From Actinomyces ruminicola (lineage in GTDB: Bacteria > Actinomycetota > Actinomycetes > Actinomycetales > Actinomycetaceae): a stretch of DNA of 64,000 nucleotides. Under the pieces are notes generated by a model. That model was given only the letters and a program-made list of their open reading frames with translations. It made no database searches and was not told the DNA's origin. Below, piece after piece: positions 26,544 to 34,721 of the stretch. Every line of letters starts with the position of its first letter. Position 1 is the stretch's first letter. The position numbers and the translations under genes are program-made. The stretch covers positions 62,001 through 126,000 of the forward strand of contig NZ_FNIM01000008.1 of NCBI RefSeq assembly GCF_900103885.1, written 5' to 3'.

Positions 26544-27506
26544 CTAGGCGTATCGGCCCGGTTTGGCGTGCACCTCGGCGTCCAGCGCCAGGGCGCGCCG
26601 CGCCGCCGCGCCGGCGGTGGCGGCCAGGTCCGCGGGCGCGACGGCCCGCAGGTGCCTGCCGGCGGATAGCAGCAGGCCCACCAGCCAGGCCCGGTCGCGC
26701 CCGCGCACACGTACGTGCAGCGCGCCATCACGGTCGGTGCGCACCTGCTCGCAGGGGATCTGCTCTGCGAGCCAGCGGCCCGACGGCCTCAGGACGAGCG
26801 TGGCCTCCGGCTCGGCCGCCGCCTCGCTCCGCTGGGTGCGGTGGGCCGTTGCCGGATCCGGCAGCACCTCGGCACTCAGGATGCGGTCGAGCCGGAAGGA
26901 GCGCTCCGCCCGCGCGGTCAGGCACCAGGCTCGCAGCGTCAGGTGAGTGCCGTCGCTGCCCAGCTGGAGGGGGTCGACGTCGCGTTCGGAGCGGGTGTCG
27001 GTGGCTGAGACATAGGCCAGGTGCAGGCGTCGGCGCTCGGCCAGCGCGCGGCGGACGGTCCGCAGCACGCCGGAGGCCGGGGCGTGCGGTCCGGCGGGGG
27101 CCTCCACGTCCACGGCGCCCAGGGCCTGCCGCAGTGCCCGGTGGGTACGCCGCAGTGTCTCCACGGCGTCGGGGTCGTCGGCCAGAACATCGGCGAGTAC
27201 GCCCAGGGACAGCAGCAGGGCGACCGCCTCCCGGTGAGACAGACGCACGGGGCGGTCTAGGCCCAGTGGCGCGGTCAGGCTGAGTCGGCCCGCCTCGAAG
27301 GCGGAGGCGGAGAAGTCCACCAGGTCGTCGGGCATGCCGCCGGGCAGGCCCGAGACCCACAGGGTGTCCACGTCCTTGCGGATCGTCTCCGGGGTGACGC
27401 CGAAGTGCGCGGCCGCCTGCGCGAGGGTGGCGCCGTCGTGCTCGGCCACCCAGGCGGGCAGGGCGAGCAGCCGCACGAGCCGGTCGGTGGAACTGGGGCG
27501 GGCCAC
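26544..27506 (-). CDS. pafC: WYL-domain regulator PafC
   Basis: A 320-residue protein with an N-terminal HTH (ATLAQAAAHFGVTPETIRKDV) and a WYL domain at about 145-210, followed by the WCX extension. With PafB it forms the RecA-independent DNA-damage activator of mycobacteria, where single-stranded DNA is thought to bind the WYL domain. GTG 27506 has AGGAGG 6 bases upstream, placed across the pafB stop, which ends one base before this start. The aromatic W-Y-L triplet itself is not strictly kept. Confidence 0.88.
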   Translation of the reverse strand: MARPSSTDRLVRLLALPAWVAEHDGATLAQAAAHFGVTPETIRKDVDTLWVSGLPGGMPDDLVDFSASAFEAGRLSLTAPLGLDRPVRLSHREAVALLLSLGVLADVLADDPDAVETLRRTHRALRQALGAVDVEAPAGPHAPASGVLRTVRRALAERRRLHLAYVSATDTRSERDVDPLQLGSDGTHLTLRAWCLTARAERSFRLDRILSAEVLPDPATAHRTQRSEAAAEPEATLVLRPSGRWLAEQIPCEQVRTDRDGALHVRVRGRDRAWLVGLLLSAGRHLRAVAPADLAATAGAAARRALALDAEVHAKPGRYA

Positions 27507-27507
27507 T

Positions 27508-28569
27508 TCACACCTCCTGGGGCTGCGGGGAGGCGGTGAGGGCGGCGACGGCGTGCAGATGTGCGAGCACGTCGTCACGCAGTGCCTGCGGGGCCAGCAC
27601 GACCACGGCATCCGCCAGCGCGGCCAGCGCTCCGGCGAAGGCGAAGCGATCGGAGAATGCAACGTGTATCACGTCCCAGTGTGCGGGCAGTCGCCCTGCC
27701 AGTTCCGGCAGCAGCTCCCCCGCCGGCTCCGGCAGGCCGTGTGGTGCGGGGCGCGCGGCCAGCTCGGCGGCGCCGTAGGTGGCCAGAGCGCGCGAGCGCA
27801 GCTGCAGGGCCCGGTCGGGCGCGACCGCGATCAGCGCCCCCGTAGGCACGGGGGCGGGTGCTTCGGGAATCGGGAAGGCGCCGGCCTCGGAGACCGGGGA
27901 TACCGGTCCGACCACACGGGCCAGGCGGAAGGTGCGCTGCTGCCCGGAGGCGCGATCCAGGCCATCCAGGTACCAGGCGCCCTCGCTCATGCGCAGCCGG
28001 TGGGGCTCGACGACGCGGGCACCCACCCGCCCGGAGCCGGCCGACGCATAGTCGAAGCTCACGCGCCGACGCTCCTGGACGGCGGCGGCGAGCTCGGCGG
28101 GGACCTGCCCGCCGGAGACGTCGCTGCCCAGGTCGATGCTGAGGTCCGGCAGCGCGCCGGCGTCGGCGTCGGCACCGGCCACGGCCCGAATCTTGGTCAG
28201 AGCGCGGCGGGCGGCCGGGGTCAGTGCCCCGGAGCGCCAGGCGGAGGCCGCCAGCTCGACGGCGGCGGCCTGCTCGGCGGTAAGGGACAGGTCGGGCAGC
28301 GCGTAGTCGGCGTCGGTGATGCGGTAGCGGGTCTCCTCCCCCTGCCCCGTGGTGGTGAGCTCGATGCCCAGCTCCCGCAGCACGCCCTTGTCTCGTTCAA
28401 ACATGCGGTCGGCGGAGGCGCCGGCGTCGGGGTGGTAGCCGGCGACCGTCTGGATGATCTGCGTCTTCGTCAGGCCGGTGGCGGTGTTGCGCAGCGCCAG
28501 CAGCAGGTTGACCTGACGCTCCTCGGCGGGAAGGGCCGCCGGGTCGGGGTGAGGCACGGACTGGGGCAC
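27508..28569 (-). CDS. pafB: WYL-domain regulator PafB
   Basis: A 353-residue partner of PafC. The N-terminal winged HTH (ERQVNLLLALRNTATGLTKT, SADRMFERDKGVLRELGIEL) is followed by a WYL domain with VSFDYAS and AWYLDGLDRASGQQRTFRL, which retains the W-Y-L residues. GTG 28569 has TACGCT 6 bases upstream and no ribosome binding site; the open frame further upstream contains no family sequence. It diverges from the DUF3866 gene. In mycobacteria the pair sits beside the Pup-proteasome genes, which are not in this window. Confidence 0.9.
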   Translation of the reverse strand: MPQSVPHPDPAALPAEERQVNLLLALRNTATGLTKTQIIQTVAGYHPDAGASADRMFERDKGVLRELGIELTTTGQGEETRYRITDADYALPDLSLTAEQAAAVELAASAWRSGALTPAARRALTKIRAVAGADADAGALPDLSIDLGSDVSGGQVPAELAAAVQERRRVSFDYASAGSGRVGARVVEPHRLRMSEGAWYLDGLDRASGQQRTFRLARVVGPVSPVSEAGAFPIPEAPAPVPTGALIAVAPDRALQLRSRALATYGAAELAARPAPHGLPEPAGELLPELAGRLPAHWDVIHVAFSDRFAFAGALAALADAVVVLAPQALRDDVLAHLHAVAALTASPQPQEV

Positions 28570-28575
28570 GGTGCC

Positions 28576-28581
28576 AGCGTA
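28576..28581 (-). promoter_or_regulatory. -10 TACGCT, probable leaderless start of pafB
   Basis: The minus strand reads TACGCT-GGCACC-GTG. The divergent promoter at 28625-28630 is only 43 bases away, so both genes share one short control region. Confidence 0.5.
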
Positions 28582-28624
28582 GGCGCTGCGGCTGCGTAGC
28601 AGCGGGCGGAACACCCGGGTGGCT

Positions 28625-28630
28625 TAGGCT
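28625..28630 (+). promoter_or_regulatory. -10 TAGGCT, probable leaderless start
   Basis: TAGGCT-GGTCCC-ATG, with the start codon at 28637. Confidence 0.5.
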
Positions 28631-28636
28631 GGTCCC

Positions 28637-29839
28637 ATGATGTGGCGTGACGGGGACGTGCTCAAGGTGCGGAGTATCTGGGGACCTTCGGGCCGGCGCT
28701 GCGCCGAGGTCGAGGTGCGCATAGTCTCCGCTCCCCCGGGAGCCACCGTGCTCGGTGACGGCGAGCCGTGCCGGGCCATCGCCTACGAGTCGCTGACCGG
28801 CCTGCCGGAGCCCGGAGAATGGGTGCGGCTGGAGGTCTCGGCACTGGCCCGCGGCCTGGGCACCGGCGGCCACGCCATGGTCACCGCCCGGCCGAGCCTG
28901 CTGCCGGCCGATCCGGCGCCGGGCGGGCACCTGGTCAAGGCCCGCTACATGCCCGACCAGGTCATGGTGACCGGGGTTGATGAGCAGGACACGCCCGCCC
29001 ACGCGCTGCTGTCCGCGCCTATTGAGACCCTGACGCTTGCGGACGCGCCGGTGGTCATCGCCGATCTGCATTCCGCGCTTCCCGCCGTGCTCGCCGGCTT
29101 GCGCGCCCCGGAGCCCACGTCCACGAGGCCCGGCTCTACGGCGACGGAGCCGCGGGAGCTGCGCGTCGTCTACGTCATGACCGACGGGGGCGCCCTGCCA
29201 CTGCCCTACTCGAGAACCGTGGCCGCGCTGCAGCACTCCGGTGCGCTGGCCGGCACGGTCAGCGTGGGGCAGGCCTGGGGCGGGGACCTGGAGGCCGTCA
29301 GCATCCACAACGGGCTGCTGGCCGCCCGGCACGTGCTGGGCGCCGACGTGATCGTCGTCGCCCAGGGGCCCGGCAACCTCGGCACCGACACCCCCTGGGG
29401 GTTCTCCGGGGTGGCCTGCGGCGACGCCGTCAACGCCGTCGCCGCACTCGGGGGCCGCCCGGTCGCCTGCCTGCGCGTCTCCGAGGCGGACGCCCGGGCG
29501 CGCCACCGCGGCATCTCCCACCACTCCCTGACGGCCTACGGGCGCGTGGCCCTGGCGGCCGCAGACGTCGTAGTCCCGCGCCTGCCCGGAATCATCGGGG
29601 AACAGGTCGACCAGCAGGCCGAGGCGCTGTGCGCCCCGCGCCCCCGGGGAGCCACGCACCGCCGGGTGGACGTATCCGTCACGGGACTGCCCGAGGCACT
29701 GGCCGCCGTGGAACAAGACACCGGTGTGCGGCTGAACACCATGGGACGCGGGCTCGAACAGGACCCCGCCGCCTTCCTGGCCGCGGCGGCGGCCGGCCGC
29801 CATGCCGCCCGCCTGGTCCGCACCCTCCCGGGTATCTGA
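28637..29839 (+). CDS. DUF3866 family protein
   Basis: A 400-residue conserved actinobacterial protein of unknown function. Recognisable stretches are [50 protein letters not shown] and [18 protein letters not shown]. The Gly/Asp-rich loops suggest a nucleotide- or phosphate-binding fold, but that is a guess. It stands divergent to pafB, a common arrangement in actinobacteria. No membrane segment or signal peptide is visible. Confidence 0.8.
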   Translation: MMWRDGDVLKVRSIWGPSGRRCAEVEVRIVSAPPGATVLGDGEPCRAIAYESLTGLPEPGEWVRLEVSALARGLGTGGHAMVTARPSLLPADPAPGGHLVKARYMPDQVMVTGVDEQDTPAHALLSAPIETLTLADAPVVIADLHSALPAVLAGLRAPEPTSTRPGSTATEPRELRVVYVMTDGGALPLPYSRTVAALQHSGALAGTVSVGQAWGGDLEAVSIHNGLLAARHVLGADVIVVAQGPGNLGTDTPWGFSGVACGDAVNAVAALGGRPVACLRVSEADARARHRGISHHSLTAYGRVALAAADVVVPRLPGIIGEQVDQQAEALCAPRPRGATHRRVDVSVTGLPEALAAVEQDTGVRLNTMGRGLEQDPAAFLAAAAAGRHAARLVRTLPGI

Positions 29840-29870
29840 GCGGAGGAGCCGACCGGCCCCGGTGCTGCAC

Positions 29871-29876
29871 TACGCT
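29871..29876 (+). promoter_or_regulatory. -10 TACGCT, probable leaderless start of hisE
   Basis: TACGCT-GTGCCC-ATG, with the start codon at 29883. Confidence 0.5.
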
Positions 29877-29882
29877 GTGCCC

Positions 29883-30146
29883 ATGAAGACCTTCGAGGAC
29901 CTTTTCGCCGAGCTGCAGGACAAGGCCGTCAACCGCCCCGCGGGTTCCGGGACGGTTGATGAGCTTGACCGCGGCGTACACTTCATCGGGAAGAAGCTGG
30001 TCGAAGAGGCGGCCGAGACCTGGATGGCCTGCGAGCACGAGTCGGATGCGGCCGCCTGCGAGGAGATCAGCCAGCTGCTCTACCACACCCAGGTGATGAT
30101 GCTGGCCAAGGGCTACACGCTGGAAGACGTCTACCGCTACCTGTGA
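29883..30146 (+). CDS. hisE: phosphoribosyl-ATP diphosphatase
   Basis: An 87-residue all-helical enzyme, the second step of histidine synthesis (PR-ATP to PR-AMP plus diphosphate). The metal-binding motif is seen in [16 protein letters not shown] and [13 protein letters not shown] (the E-x-x-E and E-x-x-D pattern, here EEIS). The length is normal. It is followed 78 bases later by hisG, the first-step enzyme, the usual actinobacterial pairing. Confidence 0.93.
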   Translation: MKTFEDLFAELQDKAVNRPAGSGTVDELDRGVHFIGKKLVEEAAETWMACEHESDAAACEEISQLLYHTQVMMLAKGYTLEDVYRYL

Positions 30147-30224
30147 GGCGCCGAGCCTTCCCTCACCGCCGGACTCCGCTCCGGCCCGAATTCACCCACC
30201 ACCCATAACACAGTCAGGACCACC

Positions 30225-31070
30225 GTGCTGCGCATCGCCGTCCCCAACAAGGGCTCCCTGTCCGAGCCCGCGACCACCATGCTCTCCGAGGCGGGATACC
30301 GCACTCGCCGCTCCGGCCGGGAGCTCGTCCTCGTCGACGACGCCAACCAGGTGGAGCTGTTCTTCCTGCGTCCGCGTGACATCGCCGTGTATGTCGGTCA
30401 GGGCACCGTGCACGCCGGCGTGACCGGCCGCGACCTGCTGCTGGACTCGGGCGTGGAGGCGATCGAGCACCTCCCGCTCGGCTTCGCCCGCTCCACCTTC
30501 CGCTTCGCCGCCCCCTCCGGCACTATGAGTTCGCTGGCCGACGTCGAGGGCAAGCGGGTGGCCACGTCCTACGACGTGCTGGTGCGCAACTACCTGGCCG
30601 CGCAGGGAGTCAGCGCGCAGACCGTCCACCTGGACGGCGCCGTGGAGTCCTCGGTGCAGCTGGGGGTGGCGGACCTGATCGCCGACGTCGTGGAGACCGG
30701 CTCGACGCTGCGGGCCGCCGGTCTGGAGACCTTCGGGGAGCCGATTCTGGCCAGTGAGGCGGTGCTGATCACCACCGAGCAGTACCGCGACGAGCCCGGC
30801 CTGGCCACGCTCGTGCGCCGCCTGGAGGGGGTGCTGCGGGCCCGCTCCTACGTGCTGGTGGACTACGACATCCCCATGAACCGCCTGCACCTGGCCAGCG
30901 AGATCACCCCGGGTATTGAGTCCCCCACGGTCTCCCCGCTGCAGAACCCCGACTGGGTGGCCGTGCGGGCGATGGTCCCCCGCAAGGACGCCAACCGCAT
31001 CATGGATGAGCTCTACGCCATCGGCGCGCGCGCCATCCTGGTCTCCTCCCTGGTGGCCTGCCGGCTGTAG
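30225..31070 (+). CDS. hisG: ATP phosphoribosyltransferase, long form
   Basis: A 281-residue first enzyme of histidine biosynthesis, joining ATP and PRPP. It has [13 protein letters not shown] at the N-terminus, the PRPP loop [18 protein letters not shown] and the C-terminal ACT-like regulatory domain ([30 protein letters not shown]). The long form is normally feedback-inhibited by histidine and needs no HisZ. GTG 30225 has a weak AGGA site. No leader peptide or attenuator was seen in the 78-base gap. Confidence 0.95.
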   Translation: MLRIAVPNKGSLSEPATTMLSEAGYRTRRSGRELVLVDDANQVELFFLRPRDIAVYVGQGTVHAGVTGRDLLLDSGVEAIEHLPLGFARSTFRFAAPSGTMSSLADVEGKRVATSYDVLVRNYLAAQGVSAQTVHLDGAVESSVQLGVADLIADVVETGSTLRAAGLETFGEPILASEAVLITTEQYRDEPGLATLVRRLEGVLRARSYVLVDYDIPMNRLHLASEITPGIESPTVSPLQNPDWVAVRAMVPRKDANRIMDELYAIGARAILVSSLVACRL

Positions 31071-31080
31071 GGCCGACCCC

Positions 31081-31098
31081 GCCGGGCCTTCGCCCGGC
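31081..31098. terminator. hairpin between hisG and ribY
   Basis: GCCGGGC (31081-31087), loop CTTC, GCCCGGC (31092-31098). It is a 7-bp tetraloop hairpin at a convergent gene end, without a T-run. Confidence 0.55.
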
Positions 31099-31115
31099 CC
31101 TCCCGGGCGTGCGCG

Positions 31116-32153
31116 TCAGACGGTCAGCAGCGGTTCGCAGACGGCGTCGGAGGTAACGGTGCTCTCGCCCAGCAGCCCGTGGCCGGACAGGAAGTCGATG
31201 GTCTCCCCCACCTGCTCGGGCACGAGCGCGCCCACCACGGCGTCCTCGCTGGGCCGCACCAGCTCGCCCGTGGCCACGGCCACCTCGCGAGCGTTTTCGG
31301 CCTGGGTGGTATCCACCAGGTCCGGCACGTACGCCTTGGTGGCGCTCACGGCCGCGTCGGGGTCGTTCACGAAGGCGGTCATGCCGACGGCGGAGGCCGC
31401 CACGGCCGCCTCCAGCTCACCGCGCCTGTCGGCGAGTACCTGGGCGGTGGTGACCAGGGAGGCGCCCAGCAGCGGCACCTTCTCGCCGATCTCGATGACG
31501 CGTACCGGCATGCCGTTCCGGGCGATCTGGACGGCGTCATTGTTGGAGAATCCCGCGATCGCATCCACCTTGCCGCCGGCCAGGGCGGCCTGCTGGGTGT
31601 AACCGATCTCCTGCACCTCGACGTCGTCCTCGGTCAGCCCGGCCGAGGACAGCGCCACCAGCACCGAGTACCAGGTCTCCCCGGTCTTGCCGGGTGTGCC
31701 GATCCGCTTGCCCCTGAGGTCTGCCGGCTGGGTGATGTCGGACTCCTCGGGGACGATAATGCAGCCGGGGTAGCGCTGGTAGTAGCCGCCGATGATCACC
31801 AGCTCGTTGCCGTTGGAGGCGGCCACGATCGCCTCGTCGCCGCCGGCGACGACGATGTGCTCGGTTCCGGCCAGCAGCGCGTCGAACTGTCCCTCCTGCT
31901 CTCCGTGGTGGCGCAGAGTGACGTTATCCGCGTACTCGCCGTCGGCCAGGGCAAGGTAGAACGGGGCGAACTGGACGTTCGGGGTGTAGGTCATGCCGAT
32001 CACGAGGCCAGAGGCCGCGGCGGAGGCCGAGGCGGTCTGGGACCGGGCGCCGGTGCCCGACGCGCAGGCGGCGAGCAGGCCGGCGGCACCGGCTCCCAGG
32101 GCGGTCAGCAGCGTGCGGCGGGTCATTCCCGGACGGGGGGCGGGGGCGGTCAT
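31116..32153 (-). CDS. ribY: substrate-binding lipoprotein, NMT1/THI5 type (riboflavin, RibY-like)
   Basis: A 345-residue extracytoplasmic binding protein. The signal peptide has a twin arginine (TRRTLLTALGAGAAGLLAAC) and a lipobox LAAC, so it is probably exported and lipid-anchored. The mature part has the NMT1/THI5 fold: MTYTPNVQFAPFYLALADGEY, LRGKRIGTPGKTGE, GKVDAIAGFSNNDAV. By family alone a thiamine precursor is possible. The FMN riboswitch upstream of the operon instead points to riboflavin, as in RibXY systems. ATG 32153 follows AGAGGA. Confidence 0.82.
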   Translation of the reverse strand: MTAPAPRPGMTRRTLLTALGAGAAGLLAACASGTGARSQTASASAAASGLVIGMTYTPNVQFAPFYLALADGEYADNVTLRHHGEQEGQFDALLAGTEHIVVAGGDEAIVAASNGNELVIIGGYYQRYPGCIIVPEESDITQPADLRGKRIGTPGKTGETWYSVLVALSSAGLTEDDVEVQEIGYTQQAALAGGKVDAIAGFSNNDAVQIARNGMPVRVIEIGEKVPLLGASLVTTAQVLADRRGELEAAVAASAVGMTAFVNDPDAAVSATKAYVPDLVDTTQAENAREVAVATGELVRPSEDAVVGALVPEQVGETIDFLSGHGLLGESTVTSDAVCEPLLTV

Positions 32154-32203
32154 AGGTTCCTCTCGGTGCTGTGCGGCGGCTGGGAAATCGGGGGATGACG
32201 GGC

Positions 32204-33058
32204 TCAGGTGGCGCTTCGGCCCCGCATGGAGGCGACGACGCGGCTGCGCCGCTCCAATTCGTGCAACACCCAGTGAATGGTGGTGGCAATGACACACAGC
32301 ACCACGATGGTTGAGAACAGGCCGGTGGTGTCGACGGCTTGACGCTGGGAGGCGAGCACCATGCCCAGGCCCTCCCCGCCCATGGTCATCTCGCCGATCA
32401 CGGCGCCCGTCACGGACAGGGTGAAGCCGGTGCGCAGGCCGGACAGGATGGAGGGCAGGGCCATCGGCAGCTCCATGTAGAGCAGCATGGACACCCCGTG
32501 GGCGCCGTCGAGCCGGGCGGCATCGATCACGTCCGTGTCCAGGCCGCGCAGTCCGAGCAGCACGGTCACGGTGATCGGGAAGAAGACCATGAGCACGCAC
32601 AGCACCACCGTGGGCACAGTCCCGTAGCCGATCCACACCACCAGCAGCGGCGCGATGGCGATGGCGGGCACGGCCTGGGAGGCGGCCACGTACGGCAGCA
32701 CGGCGCGGGAGAAGCGCCGGGAGCGGTACAGAGTCCAGGCCAGGGGCAGAGACAGCGCCGCGGCGGCCAGGCAGCCGAGCAGCGCCTCTCGCAGTGTCAC
32801 CCAGGTGTACCCGGCCATTCCCCCTTGGGCGAATGCGAGCACCAGGCGGCGGGCCACGGCGGATGGAGAGGGCAGGAAGACCGGCGGGATCGCCCCGACG
32901 CGCGTGATGGCCCACCAGGCCAGCAGCAGCGCGGCGCCCAATACGGCCGGCGGATGGAGCCGTAGGTGAAACGCGCTGGGAAGCGCGGGAAGCGGCGTGC
33001 GGGCAGTCTCACAGTGAGCGGTGCCCAGGCCGGCCCTGCCGACGGTGGCACTGGTCAT
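32204..33058 (-). CDS. ribX: ABC transporter permease (riboflavin, RibX-like)
   Basis: A 284-residue BPD-type permease of the SsuC/TauC group with about six helices and the coupling-loop motif EAA: DVIDAARLDGAHGVSMLLYMELPMALPS. It is the first gene after the FMN riboswitch. ATG 33058 has AGAGGA upstream. No ATPase gene lies beside ribX or ribY, so the transporter must borrow one encoded elsewhere. The function is inferred from the riboswitch and from known RibXY loci. Confidence 0.82.
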   Translation of the reverse strand: MTSATVGRAGLGTAHCETARTPLPALPSAFHLRLHPPAVLGAALLLAWWAITRVGAIPPVFLPSPSAVARRLVLAFAQGGMAGYTWVTLREALLGCLAAAALSLPLAWTLYRSRRFSRAVLPYVAASQAVPAIAIAPLLVVWIGYGTVPTVVLCVLMVFFPITVTVLLGLRGLDTDVIDAARLDGAHGVSMLLYMELPMALPSILSGLRTGFTLSVTGAVIGEMTMGGEGLGMVLASQRQAVDTTGLFSTIVVLCVIATTIHWVLHELERRSRVVASMRGRSAT

Positions 33059-33079
33059 GTGCGGCGTCCTCTCCGGTTC

Positions 33080-33111
33080 CCCCGGAGCACCCGCCCCGGG
33101 GCACTCCGGGG
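33080..33111 (-). promoter_or_regulatory. hairpin in riboswitch expression platform
   Basis: CCCCGGAG (33080-33087) and CTCCGGGG (33104-33111) pair, with more pairs inside. The hairpin ends just before the CCGGAGAGGA ribosome-binding region of ribX, and its CTCCGG arm could pair with that region instead. This would allow translational control. Confidence 0.45.
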
Positions 33112-33216
33112 CGACGGGCGGTACGCATATTGCGCCGCACGACACTACGCCCTGCTGCCCGCCCCTGCGGCACGCCACCTGGGGCGCGCCACGAGCCGAC
33201 CGCGCCGGACGCGTGC

Positions 33217-33360
33217 CACGTGTCTCCTCCCATCCGGACTCTCACCGTCGGTGCCGGAATTCCACCGGCTCAGCCGGTTGTGCCTGCCCTGCGGGCCGAC
33301 GCAACCGGGTCGCGGACTGTCACCGCCGGTTCGGACTTTCACCGACCCCGGAGCACGTGT
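33217..33360 (-). ncRNA. FMN riboswitch (RFN element)
   Basis: On the minus strand the conserved blocks occur in order: GTGCTCCGGGGTCGGTGAAA, GTCCGAACCGGCGGTGACAG, TCCGCGACCC, a variable arm, GGTGGAATTCCGG, CACCGACGGTGAGAGTCC and GGATGGGAG. CACGTGCTC at the 5' end pairs with the 3' flank GAGACACGTG as stem P1. It lies 158 bases upstream of ribX. FMN binding normally shuts down riboflavin synthesis or uptake genes. Confidence 0.95.
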
Positions 33361-33372
33361 TATGCAAGGCCG

Positions 33373-33401
33373 ACATTAGTGCCTGCCGGACGTGGTGACA
33401 A
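33373..33401 (-). promoter_or_regulatory. promoter of riboswitch-ribXY transcript
   Basis: On the minus strand TTGTCA (33401-33396), 17 bases, TAATGT (33378-33373). Transcription would begin a few bases before the riboswitch P1 stem. Confidence 0.7.
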
Positions 33402-33578
33402 CCCCGACCCGGCGCGCGGGGCGATCTTCGGTCAGCCGCGGCGGATGCCGGCCGTGACGCGGTCCCTAAGGTCGAGTGCGCCCGGGGCGCGCCAGGCGCA
33501 AGTACGGCGGACAGGGGCAAGAGCACCCGGGAGATCAGCCCGGTACGCCGCAGGAGCACGTGCATGAGGGAGCGCCGG
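33402..33578. other. gap between ribXY promoter and amrS
   Basis: A 177-base stretch downstream of the amrS stop and upstream of the ribXY promoter. I see no gene or clear terminator in it. Confidence 0.5.
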
Positions 33579-34721
33579 TCACCAGCCTGTCGGGGCCAGG
33601 CGCCAGGGAAGGGCGGCTTCGGATCCGCCTGGGTCGTCGGCGTCGAACAGGCCCGGGAGGCGCCGCCCGCAGTGGCGGCAGCATCCGCTTTCATCCAGGG
33701 CGTAGGTCTCCACCGTGTAGCCGCGGCGGACGATGACCGGTTCCCCACAGCCCGGGCACAGTGTCGTCGCACCCTCCTCATCGCGCACGTTGCCCAGGTA
33801 CACGAAGTGCAGCCCGGCCTCGAGCGCCGCCCGGCGGGCCCGCCTGAGCGTGGTCAGCGGGGTCGGCGGCCGGTCGAGCATGCGGTGGGCGGGGTGGAAG
33901 GCGGTCAGGTGCAGCGGTGTGTCCGCGCCGAGCTCGCCCGCCACCCAGGCGGCGAGGCGGCCGATCTCTGCGGGCGAGTCGTTCAGGCCGGGGATGAGCA
34001 GCGTGGTCAGCTCCAGCCAGGTCGAGGTGCGCTCCCGCACCCGCACCAGCGTGTCCTGCACGTCCTTCAGCCGCGCCCCGGTGATCTTTCGGTAGAACTC
34101 CTCGGTGAAGCCCTTCAGGTCGATGTTGGCGGCGTCGACGGCGCCGAACAGCTCCAGCGCCGGCTGCTCGCAGATCCAGCCCGCGCTGACCGCGTAGGCC
34201 AGCAGCCCCCGCTCGTGGCAGGCCCGGGCGGTGTCAATGGCGTACTCGGCGAACACCACCGGGTCGTTGTAGGTGAAGGCGACGGCGCGGGCTCCCACGG
34301 CCACCGCCTGTGCGGCGATCCGCTCCGGCGGGGCGTCCACGGAGAGCACCTCCACGGAGCGGGCGGTGGAGATCTCCCAGTTCTGGCAGAACTTGCACGA
34401 CAGGTTGCAGCCGGCGGTGCCGAAGGACAGCACCGAGCTTCCGGGGTGGACGTGGTTCAGCGGCTTCTTCTCCACCGGGTCCAGGCACACGCCGGTGGAG
34501 CGGCCGTAGGCGGTGAGCTCGATCAGGTCACCGGTGCGACGGCGCACGAAGCAGAAGCCGCGCTGCCCCTCCCGCAGGCGGCAGTGCCGCGGGCACAGGT
34601 CGCACTGCAACCGTCCGTCCGGCAGCGGCCGCCACCAGCGGGCCGGGTAGAGCTCGGCGCGCCCCCCAGCCGGGCGGGCGGGCTCCGCCGCCGCAGCCTC
34701 GGCGGCGGCCGCGGCGCTCAC
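33579..34721 (-). CDS. amrS: AmmeMemoRadiSam radical SAM enzyme
   Basis: A 380-residue radical S-adenosylmethionine protein related to pyruvate-formate-lyase activases. The cluster motif is CNLSCKFC (Cys105, 109, 112). An N-terminal CDLCPRHC at 40-47 and a C-terminal pair CPGCG and CCRHCG suggest further metal sites. NIDLKGFTEEFY and LLIPGLNDS are typical of AmrS. GTG 34721 overlaps the partner gene's stop (GTGA) with GGAGGAG upstream, so both are translated together. The substrate of the system is unknown. Confidence 0.9.
   Translation of the reverse strand: MSAAAAAEAAAAEPARPAGGRAELYPARWWRPLPDGRLQCDLCPRHCRLREGQRGFCFVRRRTGDLIELTAYGRSTGVCLDPVEKKPLNHVHPGSSVLSFGTAGCNLSCKFCQNWEISTARSVEVLSVDAPPERIAAQAVAVGARAVAFTYNDPVVFAEYAIDTARACHERGLLAYAVSAGWICEQPALELFGAVDAANIDLKGFTEEFYRKITGARLKDVQDTLVRVRERTSTWLELTTLLIPGLNDSPAEIGRLAAWVAGELGADTPLHLTAFHPAHRMLDRPPTPLTTLRRARRAALEAGLHFVYLGNVRDEEGATTLCPGCGEPVIVRRGYTVETYALDESGCCRHCGRRLPGLFDADDPGGSEAALPWRLAPTGW

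Noticed and set aside
31116..33058. Thiamine-precursor or sulfonate transporter
   Set aside because: Family similarity alone allows it, but the upstream riboswitch is FMN-type, not TPP-type.
33320..33565. Short minus-strand frame with a signal-peptide-like start (MHVLLRRTGLISRVLLPL)
   Set aside because: No ribosome binding site, and it runs into the ribXY promoter and riboswitch.
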